Shown here piece by piece: positions 1 to 7,250 of a stretch of DNA of 64,000 nucleotides. The notes under the pieces were generated by a model, which did not search any database, had not been told where the DNA came from, and worked only from the letters and a program-made list of their open reading frames with translations. The stretch is taken from assembly GCF_019391655.1 (NCBI RefSeq), contig NZ_JAHXPQ010000009.1, positions 62,001 to 126,000 on the forward strand. The letters are read 5' to 3'. The position numbers and the translations under genes are program-made. The first letter of the stretch is position 1; every line of letters begins with the position of its first letter. Source of the stretch: Mucilaginibacter rivuli (GTDB lineage: Bacteria; Bacteroidota; Bacteroidia; Sphingobacteriales; Sphingobacteriaceae).

Positions 1-2
1 AT

Positions 3-500
3 GGCTCGTTTGTATTTGTAAAGGGCGCGGGCTTTTTACTGAATGATGAGATGGATGATTTTTCGGTTAAGCCGGGAACACCCAATATGTATGGCCTGAT
101 AGGTGGCGAAGCCAACGCTATTAAACCAAATAAGCGGATGCTGAGTTCGATGACGCCTGCCATTATCACTAAAAAGGGAAAACTGTTTATGGTGGTAGGT
201 ACGCCGGGGGGATCTACCATTATTACCTCGGTTTTCCAAGCCATATTGAATGTGGTAGCGTTTAATAAACCGATACAAGAGGCCGTTGCCACACCTCGTT
301 TTCACAGCCAATGGCTACCCGACCAGGTAGAGGTAGAAAAGGGTGTATTAACAGAACAGGCCCTGCAAAAACTAAGTGCCAAAGGATACAAAATAACACC
401 GCGCGGTTCTATTGGCCGTGTGGATGCCATTGTGAAAACAAAAAAAGGTTACCAGGGCGGCGCCGACCCGCGTGGCGAGGATGCGAGTATTGGTTATTAG
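3..500 (+). CDS. ggt: Gamma-glutamyltransferase, C-terminal part (5' end outside window)
   Basis: The frame is open from the window edge and encodes the last 165 residues of a gamma-glutamyltranspeptidase, the enzyme that hydrolyses or transfers the gamma-glutamyl group of glutathione and related peptides, usually in the periplasm. The start of the fragment carries the family signature GFLLNDEMDDF, followed by SSMTP and the glycine pair of the oxyanion hole in GTPGGSTI. These belong to the small subunit produced by autocatalytic cleavage; the nucleophilic threonine lies upstream, outside the window. The end, ADPRGEDASIGY, is the usual family ending. An internal ATG at position 51 is not a real start, because conserved sequence continues upstream of it. 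Family assignment is firm; the substrate is inferred. Confidence 0.93.
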   Translation, partial: GSFVFVKGAGFLLNDEMDDFSVKPGTPNMYGLIGGEANAIKPNKRMLSSMTPAIITKKGKLFMVVGTPGGSTIITSVFQAILNVVAFNKPIQEAVATPRFHSQWLPDQVEVEKGVLTEQALQKLSAKGYKITPRGSIGRVDAIVKTKKGYQGGADPRGEDASIGY

Positions 501-583
501 GGTTAAATTCACATTTACAGTGTGTTACATCTGTAGTATTTTTCTTTTTTTAGGAAAATATTTACTTTTGCTGCGCAATCTCC

Positions 584-1447
584 ATGATCAATATATACAA
601 CAAAAAGTTAGAGAATCCCGATTTTTACCGCCAGTTTCGTTGCGGCGATAGTTTAATGGCTTTGTATAATTGCCCGCTAAAATCAAAATACCAGGATGCA
701 TGGAGCCAGCATAATTACATTGTATATGTAATGGAGGGCCGCAAAATGTGGCACACGGCGCATGGCAGTTATGAGCTAAACGAAGGCAGCTGTGTATTTG
801 TACGTAAGGGTGCCTGCATTATGGAGCAGTTTTTTGATGCTACCTTTTGCCTGGTGATGTTTTTTGTTCCGGATGATTTTATTTGCGATGTGTTGAAGAG
901 CAAAGAATCACCCATTTACAAGCCGGGCAAAAAGTACGAACCTGTGATTGAGTTGGAAAGCGATGCTGCTGTGCATGCTTTTTACCAGTCGATGATGCCC
1001 ATGTTCAGTAACGGGCAGGAGCCTGACCGCTCACTTATCGAATTAAAATTCAAAGAGCTGATATTGATCATTGCAGGCAACTCAGGCAATGCCGAAATGC
1101 TCTCTTATTTTTGCTCATTAATGAATGAGCCGCAGGCCGTATCATTACAGCGCGTAATGGATAGCAACTATAGTTTCAATTTAAAACTCGAAGAATTTGC
1201 ACAATTGAGCAACCGTAGCCTATCAGCCTTTAAGCGCGATTTTCAAAAACAATTTTATACCACACCCGGCAAGTGGCTGCTCGAAAAAAGACTCTCTCAT
1301 GCTAAAAACCTGTTGATCAATACTGATAAAACAGTAAGCGAGGTAGCTTTTGAGAGCGGTTTTGAAAACCCGTCGCATTTTGGCCGCGCGTTCCGCCAGC
1401 GTTTCGGTACCACACCGGCCTCTATAAAACAGCCTGTATTGGCCTGA
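584..1447 (+). CDS. AraC-family transcriptional regulator
   Basis: The protein has 287 residues. The last ~100 residues form the two helix-turn-helix AraC DNA-binding domain: LEEFAQLSNRSLSAFKRDF is the first motif, and VSEVAFESGFENPSHFGRAF followed by FGTTPASIK is the second. The N-terminal ~180 residues resemble a small cupin-like sensor (stretch around GSYELNEGSCVFVRKG), ligand unknown. A TANNTTTG -7 box (TACTTTTG) lies at 563-570, about 14 bp before the start codon. The next genes on the same strand are a methyltransferase and an efflux pump, so it may control them, but this is only positional. Bacteroidota proteins of this architecture often answer small molecules or antibiotics. Confidence 0.9.
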   Translation: MINIYNKKLENPDFYRQFRCGDSLMALYNCPLKSKYQDAWSQHNYIVYVMEGRKMWHTAHGSYELNEGSCVFVRKGACIMEQFFDATFCLVMFFVPDDFICDVLKSKESPIYKPGKKYEPVIELESDAAVHAFYQSMMPMFSNGQEPDRSLIELKFKELILIIAGNSGNAEMLSYFCSLMNEPQAVSLQRVMDSNYSFNLKLEEFAQLSNRSLSAFKRDFQKQFYTTPGKWLLEKRLSHAKNLLINTDKTVSEVAFESGFENPSHFGRAFRQRFGTTPASIKQPVLA

Positions 1448-1546
1448 ACTTTTTAGTCGATTTTCTGGACTTTTTAGCATACCCCGGTTTTTAGCGCGGC
1501 TGTAATTTTGCGCCTGTTAATTTTTAAATATCTAAATCGAATTATT

Positions 1547-2329
1547 ATGAGCACAAAAGCAGTGCAAGGAAAATTGTGGAGTGTAGCACCGCAAAATTGG
1601 TCGGCTTATTTTGAGCCTTCGTTTTTACCCATGTACAGGGAGGCCTTAAAACAATTAAACATAAAAGATAATACTACCTTACTGGATGCAGGTTGCGGAT
1701 CGGGTTTATTTAGCAGTATTGCCATAAAAGCCGGTGCGCAGGTAAGCGGTATTGATGCGGCTCCCGGTTTATTACAGGTAGCACGATTGCGCAACCCACG
1801 GAATAATTTTATGGAAGCAGACCTGGAAACAATGCCATTTACTGTTGATAGGTTTGATGTAGTAGCGGGTTTTAACTCGTTTCAATACGCCGGAAATTTT
1901 GAAAACGCATTAGCTGAAGCAAAGCGTGTGTTAAAACCTGGCGGTAAGCTGGTAATAGGTATCTGGGATAAACCGGAAATGAGTGATGCTACCAACATAC
2001 TAAAAGCCATAGGCTATTTATTACCGCCACCACCTGCAGGTACGCCTGGTCCGTTTGCCTTATCTGAAGATGGCCGGATTGAGGGCATTTGCAATAAAAT
2101 TGGTTTAAAAGTGGTACATACGGCTAAAGTACCATGCCCGGCATTGTTCAGGAGCTTAGGTGAAGGTGTTAACTGTTTTATGAGCACCGGACCTGCCGCG
2201 GCAGCCATGAACCACAACGACAGGCAAGTTGTTGAAGATACCGTGGCTAAAGCCTTTGCGCCTTATCATATTGCCGATAACATGCACTATCTGCATAATC
2301 AGTTTTTATTATTTATTGCAGAAAAGTAA
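1547..2329 (+). CDS. Class I SAM-dependent methyltransferase (UbiE-like)
   Basis: A 260-residue methyltransferase. Motif I, LLDAGCGSGLFS, lies near residue 50 and binds S-adenosylmethionine; the acidic residue GIDAA follows, then the motif II/III region FDVVAGFNSFQYAG and the conserved ALAEAKRVLKPGGKLVIG. I chose the ATG at 1547 (MSTKAVQGKLW); the longer frame begins at a TTG at 1508 inside the probable promoter, where a TAATTTTG -7 box occupies 1503-1510. The acceptor substrate cannot be read from the sequence. It lies between an AraC regulator and an exporter, which would fit self-protection or modification of a small molecule, but that is conjecture. Confidence 0.88.
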   Translation: MSTKAVQGKLWSVAPQNWSAYFEPSFLPMYREALKQLNIKDNTTLLDAGCGSGLFSSIAIKAGAQVSGIDAAPGLLQVARLRNPRNNFMEADLETMPFTVDRFDVVAGFNSFQYAGNFENALAEAKRVLKPGGKLVIGIWDKPEMSDATNILKAIGYLLPPPPAGTPGPFALSEDGRIEGICNKIGLKVVHTAKVPCPALFRSLGEGVNCFMSTGPAAAAMNHNDRQVVEDTVAKAFAPYHIADNMHYLHNQFLLFIAEK

Positions 2330-2501
2330 GGTAAATGCCATCAAAGCACCACCGGCAAGGTTTCAGGCATATCACTGATCGGGTATGTGGGGATGATACC
2401 GAACCGGCTGGTGTTAGATGTATGGCTGCAATTTCCCACCTGGGAAATTTTTACAGTAAAATGTTCTTATCAAAATCAATTAGTAACACTTTTGCGCCAC
2501 C

Positions 2502-3701
2502 ATGGAACAGAAACACCCGGGTATGGCTACGGCCATCGCATTTGCGTTAATTCCCTTATCAGGTTTTGCTACCGATATCTATTTGCCCTCGCTGCCCGCA
2601 ATGGCCGGCGACCTGCATGTGAGCGGTGTAAGCATACAACTAACCCTCAGTTTATTTTTGATCAGTTATGGCGTATCGCAGCTTTTTTTGGGCAGCTTTT
2701 TAGATAGCTATGGCCGCTATAAAGCTGGTTTAGCAGCGCTGTTAATTTTTGTAGTAGCCAGCTTAGTTATCGCGACAAGCACCAACCTGTACCTGATTTG
2801 CGGTATGCGTGTGGTGCATGGCTTTGCCGTAGGGCTTATTATGGTTGGTAAGCGCGCTTATTTTGTTGATGTATTCACGGGAGAAAAGCTGAAACATTAC
2901 CTCAGCATGCTCTCTATCATCTGGTCGGCAGGGCCAATAGTAGCGCCGTTTTTTGGCGGGTACCTGCAAAAGGCTTTTGGCTGGCAATCTAATTTCTATT
3001 TCCTTGCGGGCCTGGCATTTATTATCCTGGTGCTCGAGTACATGTATGGCGGCGAAACATTGCCTGTGCGCACGCCATTTAAATTAAAAAGAGTAGTTCT
3101 TTTGTATAAAAAAATGCTAACTACGGCATCATTTACCTTAGGTATTGTTATGCTGGGTACTGCCTATGGTATGGTAATGATCTATAACATGACTGGCCCT
3201 TTCATTATCCAGCATCATTTAAATCTTTCGCCGGTAGTTACCGGCTACAGTTCGCTATTCCTTGGTTTTGCCTGGATGACAGGTGGCTTTATCGGTAAAG
3301 CCACCATTAAGCACTCGTTTTATAAACGTTTATTGGTTAACCTGTTTATACAATTCGTATTTATAGCTGTTATGCTGGTAAGCCTGCAATTTGTATCCAA
3401 TATTTATTCGCTGCTGTTCTTCGCGTTTATTATTCATGTATCGGCTGGGTTTACATTCAATAATTACTTCGCTTTTTGCCTGGGCAAATTCCCTAAAAAT
3501 GCCGGAATAGCGGGCGGCCTTACCGGCGGGCTTAATTATGTTATCATATCTTTTTTAAGCTATGGTGTGGTCAATCTTTTTCCCGCCAGGGATGAGCGTA
3601 ACTTAAGCTACAGCTACCTGCTGCTTATTCTCATATCAGCCGTGGTGATGTTCGCTGTATCGCGGTTTAAGGATAAAGAAGAAGTTTTAAGTCCAAACTA
3701 A
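2502..3701 (+). CDS. MFS efflux transporter, Bcr/CflA type
   Basis: A 399-residue polytopic membrane protein with about 12 hydrophobic segments. The start, FALIPLSGFATDIYLPSLPAM, is characteristic of the Bcr/CflA (DHA1) drug-resistance branch of the major facilitator superfamily, where the acidic residue in TDIYLPSLP sits in helix 1. The motif A region between helices 2 and 3 reads GSFLDSYGRYKAGL. Members export drugs such as bicyclomycin, chloramphenicol or polyamines by proton antiport; the substrate here is unknown. It follows the methyltransferase by about 170 bp on the same strand and ends at a strong terminator, so it is probably the last gene of the AraC-methyltransferase-MFS run. Confidence 0.88.
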   Translation: MEQKHPGMATAIAFALIPLSGFATDIYLPSLPAMAGDLHVSGVSIQLTLSLFLISYGVSQLFLGSFLDSYGRYKAGLAALLIFVVASLVIATSTNLYLICGMRVVHGFAVGLIMVGKRAYFVDVFTGEKLKHYLSMLSIIWSAGPIVAPFFGGYLQKAFGWQSNFYFLAGLAFIILVLEYMYGGETLPVRTPFKLKRVVLLYKKMLTTASFTLGIVMLGTAYGMVMIYNMTGPFIIQHHLNLSPVVTGYSSLFLGFAWMTGGFIGKATIKHSFYKRLLVNLFIQFVFIAVMLVSLQFVSNIYSLLFFAFIIHVSAGFTFNNYFAFCLGKFPKNAGIAGGLTGGLNYVIISFLSYGVVNLFPARDERNLSYSYLLLILISAVVMFAVSRFKDKEEVLSPN

Positions 3702-3720
3702 AAATACCATTGTAAAGTAC

Positions 3721-3745
3721 AAGGAGCGGCAAAGCTCCTTTTTTT
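3721..3745 (+). terminator. Rho-independent terminator after the MFS gene
   Basis: Perfect 7-bp stem AAGGAGC/GCTCCTT (3721-3727 with 3734-3740), 6-nt loop, followed by a run of T to 3745. It lies 20 bp beyond the MFS stop codon. Confidence 0.88.
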
Positions 3746-3797
3746 GTGCCCTTTTGTTGCTAAAATTTTGAAATATGAAAAGTACTTTCTATACTTG

Positions 3798-3823
3798 TAC
3801 TGTACTACTTTAATAGTACAGTA
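3798..3823. repeat. Perfect 10-bp inverted repeat upstream of the ECF sigma gene
   Basis: Arms tactgtacta (3798-3807) and tagtacagta (3814-3823) are exact reverse complements around a 6-nt spacer. The element lies about 130 bp before the sigma factor start in the 250-bp gap after the MFS terminator. Without a U-tract it is better read as a regulator binding site or an RNA hairpin than as a terminator. Confidence 0.6.
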
Positions 3824-3831
3824 AGTTTAAT

Positions 3832-3850
3832 GGATATTGTATAAATATCC
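3832..3850. repeat. Second inverted repeat upstream of the ECF sigma gene
   Basis: ggatatt (3832-3838) and aatatcc (3844-3850) form a perfect 7-bp inverted repeat with a 5-nt spacer, 8 bp downstream of the preceding palindrome. Role unknown; candidate operator. Confidence 0.45.
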
Positions 3851-3951
3851 GGAACTGCCATTTATAAACTGACCGCTTTGCGAAAAATATTTTAGGGTTG
3901 ATGTAACCTTTTGTTCCGTTTGTGATACTGTTAAATAAAAAGAGATAAAGA

Positions 3952-4467
3952 ATGACTGATGAGTCTTTAATGCTGTGTGTTAAAAAGAACGACCTTGATA
4001 AGGCAGCTATTCTTTACGAGCGGTATAAAAAGAAATTATACCAGTTTTTTATGTATAAGAATTATAACGATCAGGAAAAGAGTGAAGATTGCGTACAGCA
4101 GGTTTTTTACCGGGTTATAAAGTACCGGCAATCGTATACAGAAGGCAATAACTTTAGGATATGGGTTTACAGCATAGCTAAAAACATACAATACCAGGAT
4201 TTTAAAGAACAAGTAAAAATGGATGCAGCACACGCCAGCTATCAAACAGATGAAGCCTACACCCTGGTGAACGATGAGCACCAGGCCATGTTGCAGGCAT
4301 TAAAACTGCTACCCGAACAGTACCGCGAAGTACTGGTGATGAGCAGGTTTTTAGGGATGAAGTATGATGAGATAGCCGAAATAAATAATTGCTCGGTAGG
4401 GGTAATTAAAACAAGGGCATTCAGGGCCATAAACAGTTTACGTGAAGCTTATTTTAAAATAGCATGA
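3952..4467 (+). CDS. ECF-type RNA polymerase sigma factor
   Basis: A 171-residue sigma-70 family protein with only regions 2 and 4, typical of extracytoplasmic-function sigma factors. Region 2 spans about residues 20-90 (EDCVQQVFYRVIKYR, then FRIWVYSIAKN). Region 4 spans about 110-165 (LLPEQYREVLVMSRFLGMKY, then EIAEINNCSVGVIKTRAFRA, the helix-turn-helix that reads the -35 element). The stop codon overlaps the next start by 4 nt (ATGA at 4464-4467), so translation is probably coupled to the downstream membrane protein, the likely anti-sigma factor. The upstream gap holds two inverted repeats. The regulon is unknown; the four following co-directional genes are the obvious candidates. Confidence 0.93.
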   Translation: MTDESLMLCVKKNDLDKAAILYERYKKKLYQFFMYKNYNDQEKSEDCVQQVFYRVIKYRQSYTEGNNFRIWVYSIAKNIQYQDFKEQVKMDAAHASYQTDEAYTLVNDEHQAMLQALKLLPEQYREVLVMSRFLGMKYDEIAEINNCSVGVIKTRAFRAINSLREAYFKIA

Positions 4468-5357
4468 AAAGAGAAGAAACAGAAAGGCTGTTAGCCGATT
4501 ACACGAGCGGCGAGATAGCGCCCGCTGATATGCAGGTGCTCGAAGCATGTTTTGTGCAAGACCCGGCTTTGAAAAAAGAAGCAGAAGAAATGCGCGCCGT
4601 TTGGAACATGATAGGCAACGAAGCAGAAAGCAAACCCATGAGCGATACCATGGATACACAGTTTTTTGCCATGCTGCAGAATGAAAAATTGGCCACACCA
4701 TCAAAAACGGCAAAAGTTGTACAGATAAACACTAATTGGTTAAAAGCCGTAGCCGCAGTTGCGGCATGCATTTTAGCTTTCGTTGGCGGCAGGTTTACTG
4801 GCATGCCTGCACCGGTAGTGGAGTATAAAACAGTATATGTTAAGCAGCCTGCAACAACAATACCGCAACCTATACAACAGGTGCAGGTTGTAAAGCAGCA
4901 GCCCACTCCCGAAAAAGTTGTTGCAAAAGCGCCACAGCAACAGCCTGTTAAAAAGGACTCTGTAATAGATAACTCCGCGTTGGCATTGGAACTGCGGTCG
5001 GTTTACGCCTCAGAACGGATTGGCGCGGTAATGAAAATGACCGGTAAGGGTAACTTAACCGATGCCGATTTGCGCCGGCTGGGGCTTGCACTGCGCGAAG
5101 ACCCAAGCCCTAACGTGCGCTTAACCATTTTAGATGCATTGCGTCCCCTGGCAAGCCGTGCAAATGTGCAGGCGGTGCTGATAAGTTTGCTGAGCCATCA
5201 AAATGATGAGTTGATAAAATCATCGATAGTTGATCTGCTCATCGATACTAAATCGCGACAAGCCATACCACAAATGATTGCCTTGCTGGATGATAAAACT
5301 ACTAACCCCGGTATGCAGAATAAAATTAAGGCAGGTATTGAAAGCTTCCTGAACTAA
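4464..5357 (+). CDS. Membrane protein with HEAT repeats, probable anti-sigma factor
   Basis: A 297-residue protein overlapping the ECF sigma gene by 4 nt. The N-terminal ~90 residues are helical and start like Bacteroidota anti-sigma factors (RLLADYTSGEIAPADMQ), with no zinc-binding His-Cys cluster. One membrane segment lies near residues 92-110 (LKAVAAVAACILAFVGG). A Pro/Gln/Val-rich linker follows (about 115-165). The C-terminal ~130 residues are HEAT-like helical repeats (LREDPSPNVRLTILDAL; then LLSHQNDELIKSSIVDLL; then PQMIALLDDKT). The expected topology puts the sigma-binding part in the cytoplasm and the HEAT part in the periplasm, where it could sense a protein partner. The anti-sigma role is inferred from gene order and layout. 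Confidence 0.75.
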   Translation: MKREETERLLADYTSGEIAPADMQVLEACFVQDPALKKEAEEMRAVWNMIGNEAESKPMSDTMDTQFFAMLQNEKLATPSKTAKVVQINTNWLKAVAAVAACILAFVGGRFTGMPAPVVEYKTVYVKQPATTIPQPIQQVQVVKQQPTPEKVVAKAPQQQPVKKDSVIDNSALALELRSVYASERIGAVMKMTGKGNLTDADLRRLGLALREDPSPNVRLTILDALRPLASRANVQAVLISLLSHQNDELIKSSIVDLLIDTKSRQAIPQMIALLDDKTTNPGMQNKIKAGIESFLN

Positions 5358-5364
5358 ACTGACT

Positions 5365-6219
5365 ATGAAAATATCTATCACCATATGCTTTTTTATCTGC
5401 GCTTACAGCTTGAGCTTTGCGCAGACATCACAGTTCAGGGCTAAGCTTAACCGCAGTGATGAACCTGTTTACCTTAGGATTGACCAGGTATCGGCAGATA
5501 TTATTGGTTATGATGGCGACGAGATCATTATCGAGGCCGTACCATCGGTAACGGGTGTTAAACCTGCTGCTGCCGCAGGCCTTGACGAGATAATATTACC
5601 CGGCCGCCCCAAAGAAGATAATATTATTAAGCCCAGCATGCGCGAAGATACATCGGGCCTGAGCATTAACATACCGCCGGGTAATTTTAGCAAATTATCC
5701 ATCAGGGTACCTAAAAGCATTATTTTATTTATACGGACGGATATGAACCTTATTAATGGAAAAATAACCGTAAATAACATCAATAGCATTGATATTGAAG
5801 GTACCCTTGCATCAGTAGAGGTGCATAATGTAACCAATTTTGTGGTACAGGGCGGCGGCTGGCACCAGGGGAGCCGGGCAACGGGCAAGGTGATCATATC
5901 CGATGTGAAATGGACCGATGCCCCGGTAATAATAAATGGCGAACCGCACCATCGTACCTATATTGTAGGTACAACTAATAGTGATATTGAGCTTTCAATA
6001 CCGGCAGATGCAAAAGCTAATTTTATTTTTTCATCAGATTACGGAAAAGCGTACTCCAACCTTGATGTTAAGGCCCAGGATGTATCTGAAGAGTTTATGA
6101 TTGATTATAAAAGATTTTACCACAGGGCATTAGCCTTAAAAAGCATCTCGTTAAATAATGGGAAGGTTAATACCATTATTAACAGCAGTTATGGAACCAT
6201 TTACCTAAAAAAAGAATAA
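5365..6219 (+). CDS. Exported DUF4097-like protein, paralogue 1
   Basis: A 284-residue protein with a signal peptide (first ~19 residues, ending SFAQ). No named enzyme family is recognised. It shares with the next gene the pattern GYDGDEIIIEA near residue 52, a hydrophobic LSIRVPKSI block in the middle, and a glycine/asparagine-rich C-terminal half that reads as a beta-solenoid-like fold (NGKITVNNINSIDIEG, later SDIELSIPADAKANF). This resembles the DUF4097 adhesin-like beta-strand proteins common in Bacteroidota. It begins 7 bp after the HEAT protein stop, so it belongs to the sigma/anti-sigma operon. It may be an envelope target or signal partner of that system; the function is not known. 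Confidence 0.7.
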   Translation: MKISITICFFICAYSLSFAQTSQFRAKLNRSDEPVYLRIDQVSADIIGYDGDEIIIEAVPSVTGVKPAAAAGLDEIILPGRPKEDNIIKPSMREDTSGLSINIPPGNFSKLSIRVPKSIILFIRTDMNLINGKITVNNINSIDIEGTLASVEVHNVTNFVVQGGGWHQGSRATGKVIISDVKWTDAPVIINGEPHHRTYIVGTTNSDIELSIPADAKANFIFSSDYGKAYSNLDVKAQDVSEEFMIDYKRFYHRALALKSISLNNGKVNTIINSSYGTIYLKKE

Positions 6220-6223
6220 TGCC

Positions 6224-7114
6224 ATGAAAAGGATAGTTACGCTACTCACTATAATTTTTGGCTTTACAGCGGCTTTCGGGCAAACCTTCCAAACCACTGT
6301 AAATTATAATCCAAAAAGGGAACAACCGTTGGTTGAATCGCACCTGGCAAAATTTCACGTGAAGGGGAAAGAATTAATTGTTATTGATGTTCAGGAGGCC
6401 ACAGCAAACTTTGAAGGCTATGATGGTGATGATATTGTGATAGAAGCCGACCCTGTGGCATCAAAACCGGCTGTTGTTTTGCCGGGCTTTTCGTTAGCAT
6501 CAAGCGGCCTGTTACCCAGCGATAATCTGGTACATTATAGGGTACTAACGAATGAACCCGGCGTATTTGGACTAAGTCTGACCATACCTTACACCACAGG
6601 TTTAAAATTTGGGCACTACAAAGTATTGGTGCCTAAAAACATCAAGCTTAAAGTAGTTTTTGTGATCAGCGAGTTAGGTGCAAAAATGTCGTTCAAAAAC
6701 CTCAGCAACGGTTTGGAGGTTGAAGGTACCGCACCTGTGATCACATTTGATCATATCAGCGGACCGTTAACCTTATCCGAAGGAATAAATGGACACAGGA
6801 TAGGCGGAACAGAAAAGATCATCATATCGCACCTCCAACAATCTAATGCACAATTTGACAGTCTTGAAGATACCCCGCTTTTAAATATTATAACTACACA
6901 TGGCGATGTAGATATATCGTTACCGCAAGAGGCAAAAGCAACCATACAGGTTGATGCAGGATACGGCAACCTCTATTCCGATCTGAACATGGTTAAGCAG
7001 AGGCCAGCGTTCCCTTTGGTAAAAAGCCGTTACACGGGTAACGTAAATGGCGGGGGCCGAATGATCGTGATAAACGCCGCTAATGGCAACGTGTACTTGC
7101 GCAAAGAAAAGTAA
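6224..7114 (+). CDS. Exported DUF4097-like protein, paralogue 2
   Basis: A 296-residue secreted protein (signal peptide ending AAFGQ) 4 bp downstream of its paralogue. Both have the same plan: GYDGDDIVIEADPV near residue 65, a KVLVPKNIKLKVVF strand pair, a glycine-rich middle, then DVDISLPQEAKATIQVDAG and a final GNVYLRKE. The pair looks like an old tandem duplication, since only scattered positions match. Strand-rich sequence, no cysteines forming an obvious motif, no catalytic signature. It is the last tightly packed gene of the ECF sigma operon; the following receptor-like gene starts 136 bp later. Confidence 0.7.
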   Translation: MKRIVTLLTIIFGFTAAFGQTFQTTVNYNPKREQPLVESHLAKFHVKGKELIVIDVQEATANFEGYDGDDIVIEADPVASKPAVVLPGFSLASSGLLPSDNLVHYRVLTNEPGVFGLSLTIPYTTGLKFGHYKVLVPKNIKLKVVFVISELGAKMSFKNLSNGLEVEGTAPVITFDHISGPLTLSEGINGHRIGGTEKIIISHLQQSNAQFDSLEDTPLLNIITTHGDVDISLPQEAKATIQVDAGYGNLYSDLNMVKQRPAFPLVKSRYTGNVNGGGRMIVINAANGNVYLRKEK

Positions 7115-7250
7115 CGGATTTATGGAATTTATATGCCTTTATCATCCTTTTAACAACTGCTAACATTATATAACAATATTTAACAATACCTAATCACGTA
7201 TAATATATACCTTGCACCAATAAATAACCTTATACCACCTTATCACAACC

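Noticed and set aside
2335..2550. Open frames of 71 and 106 codons between the methyltransferase and MFS genes
   Set aside because: They overlap the MFS start in other frames and show no recognisable protein pattern; the MFS start at 2502 fits its family.
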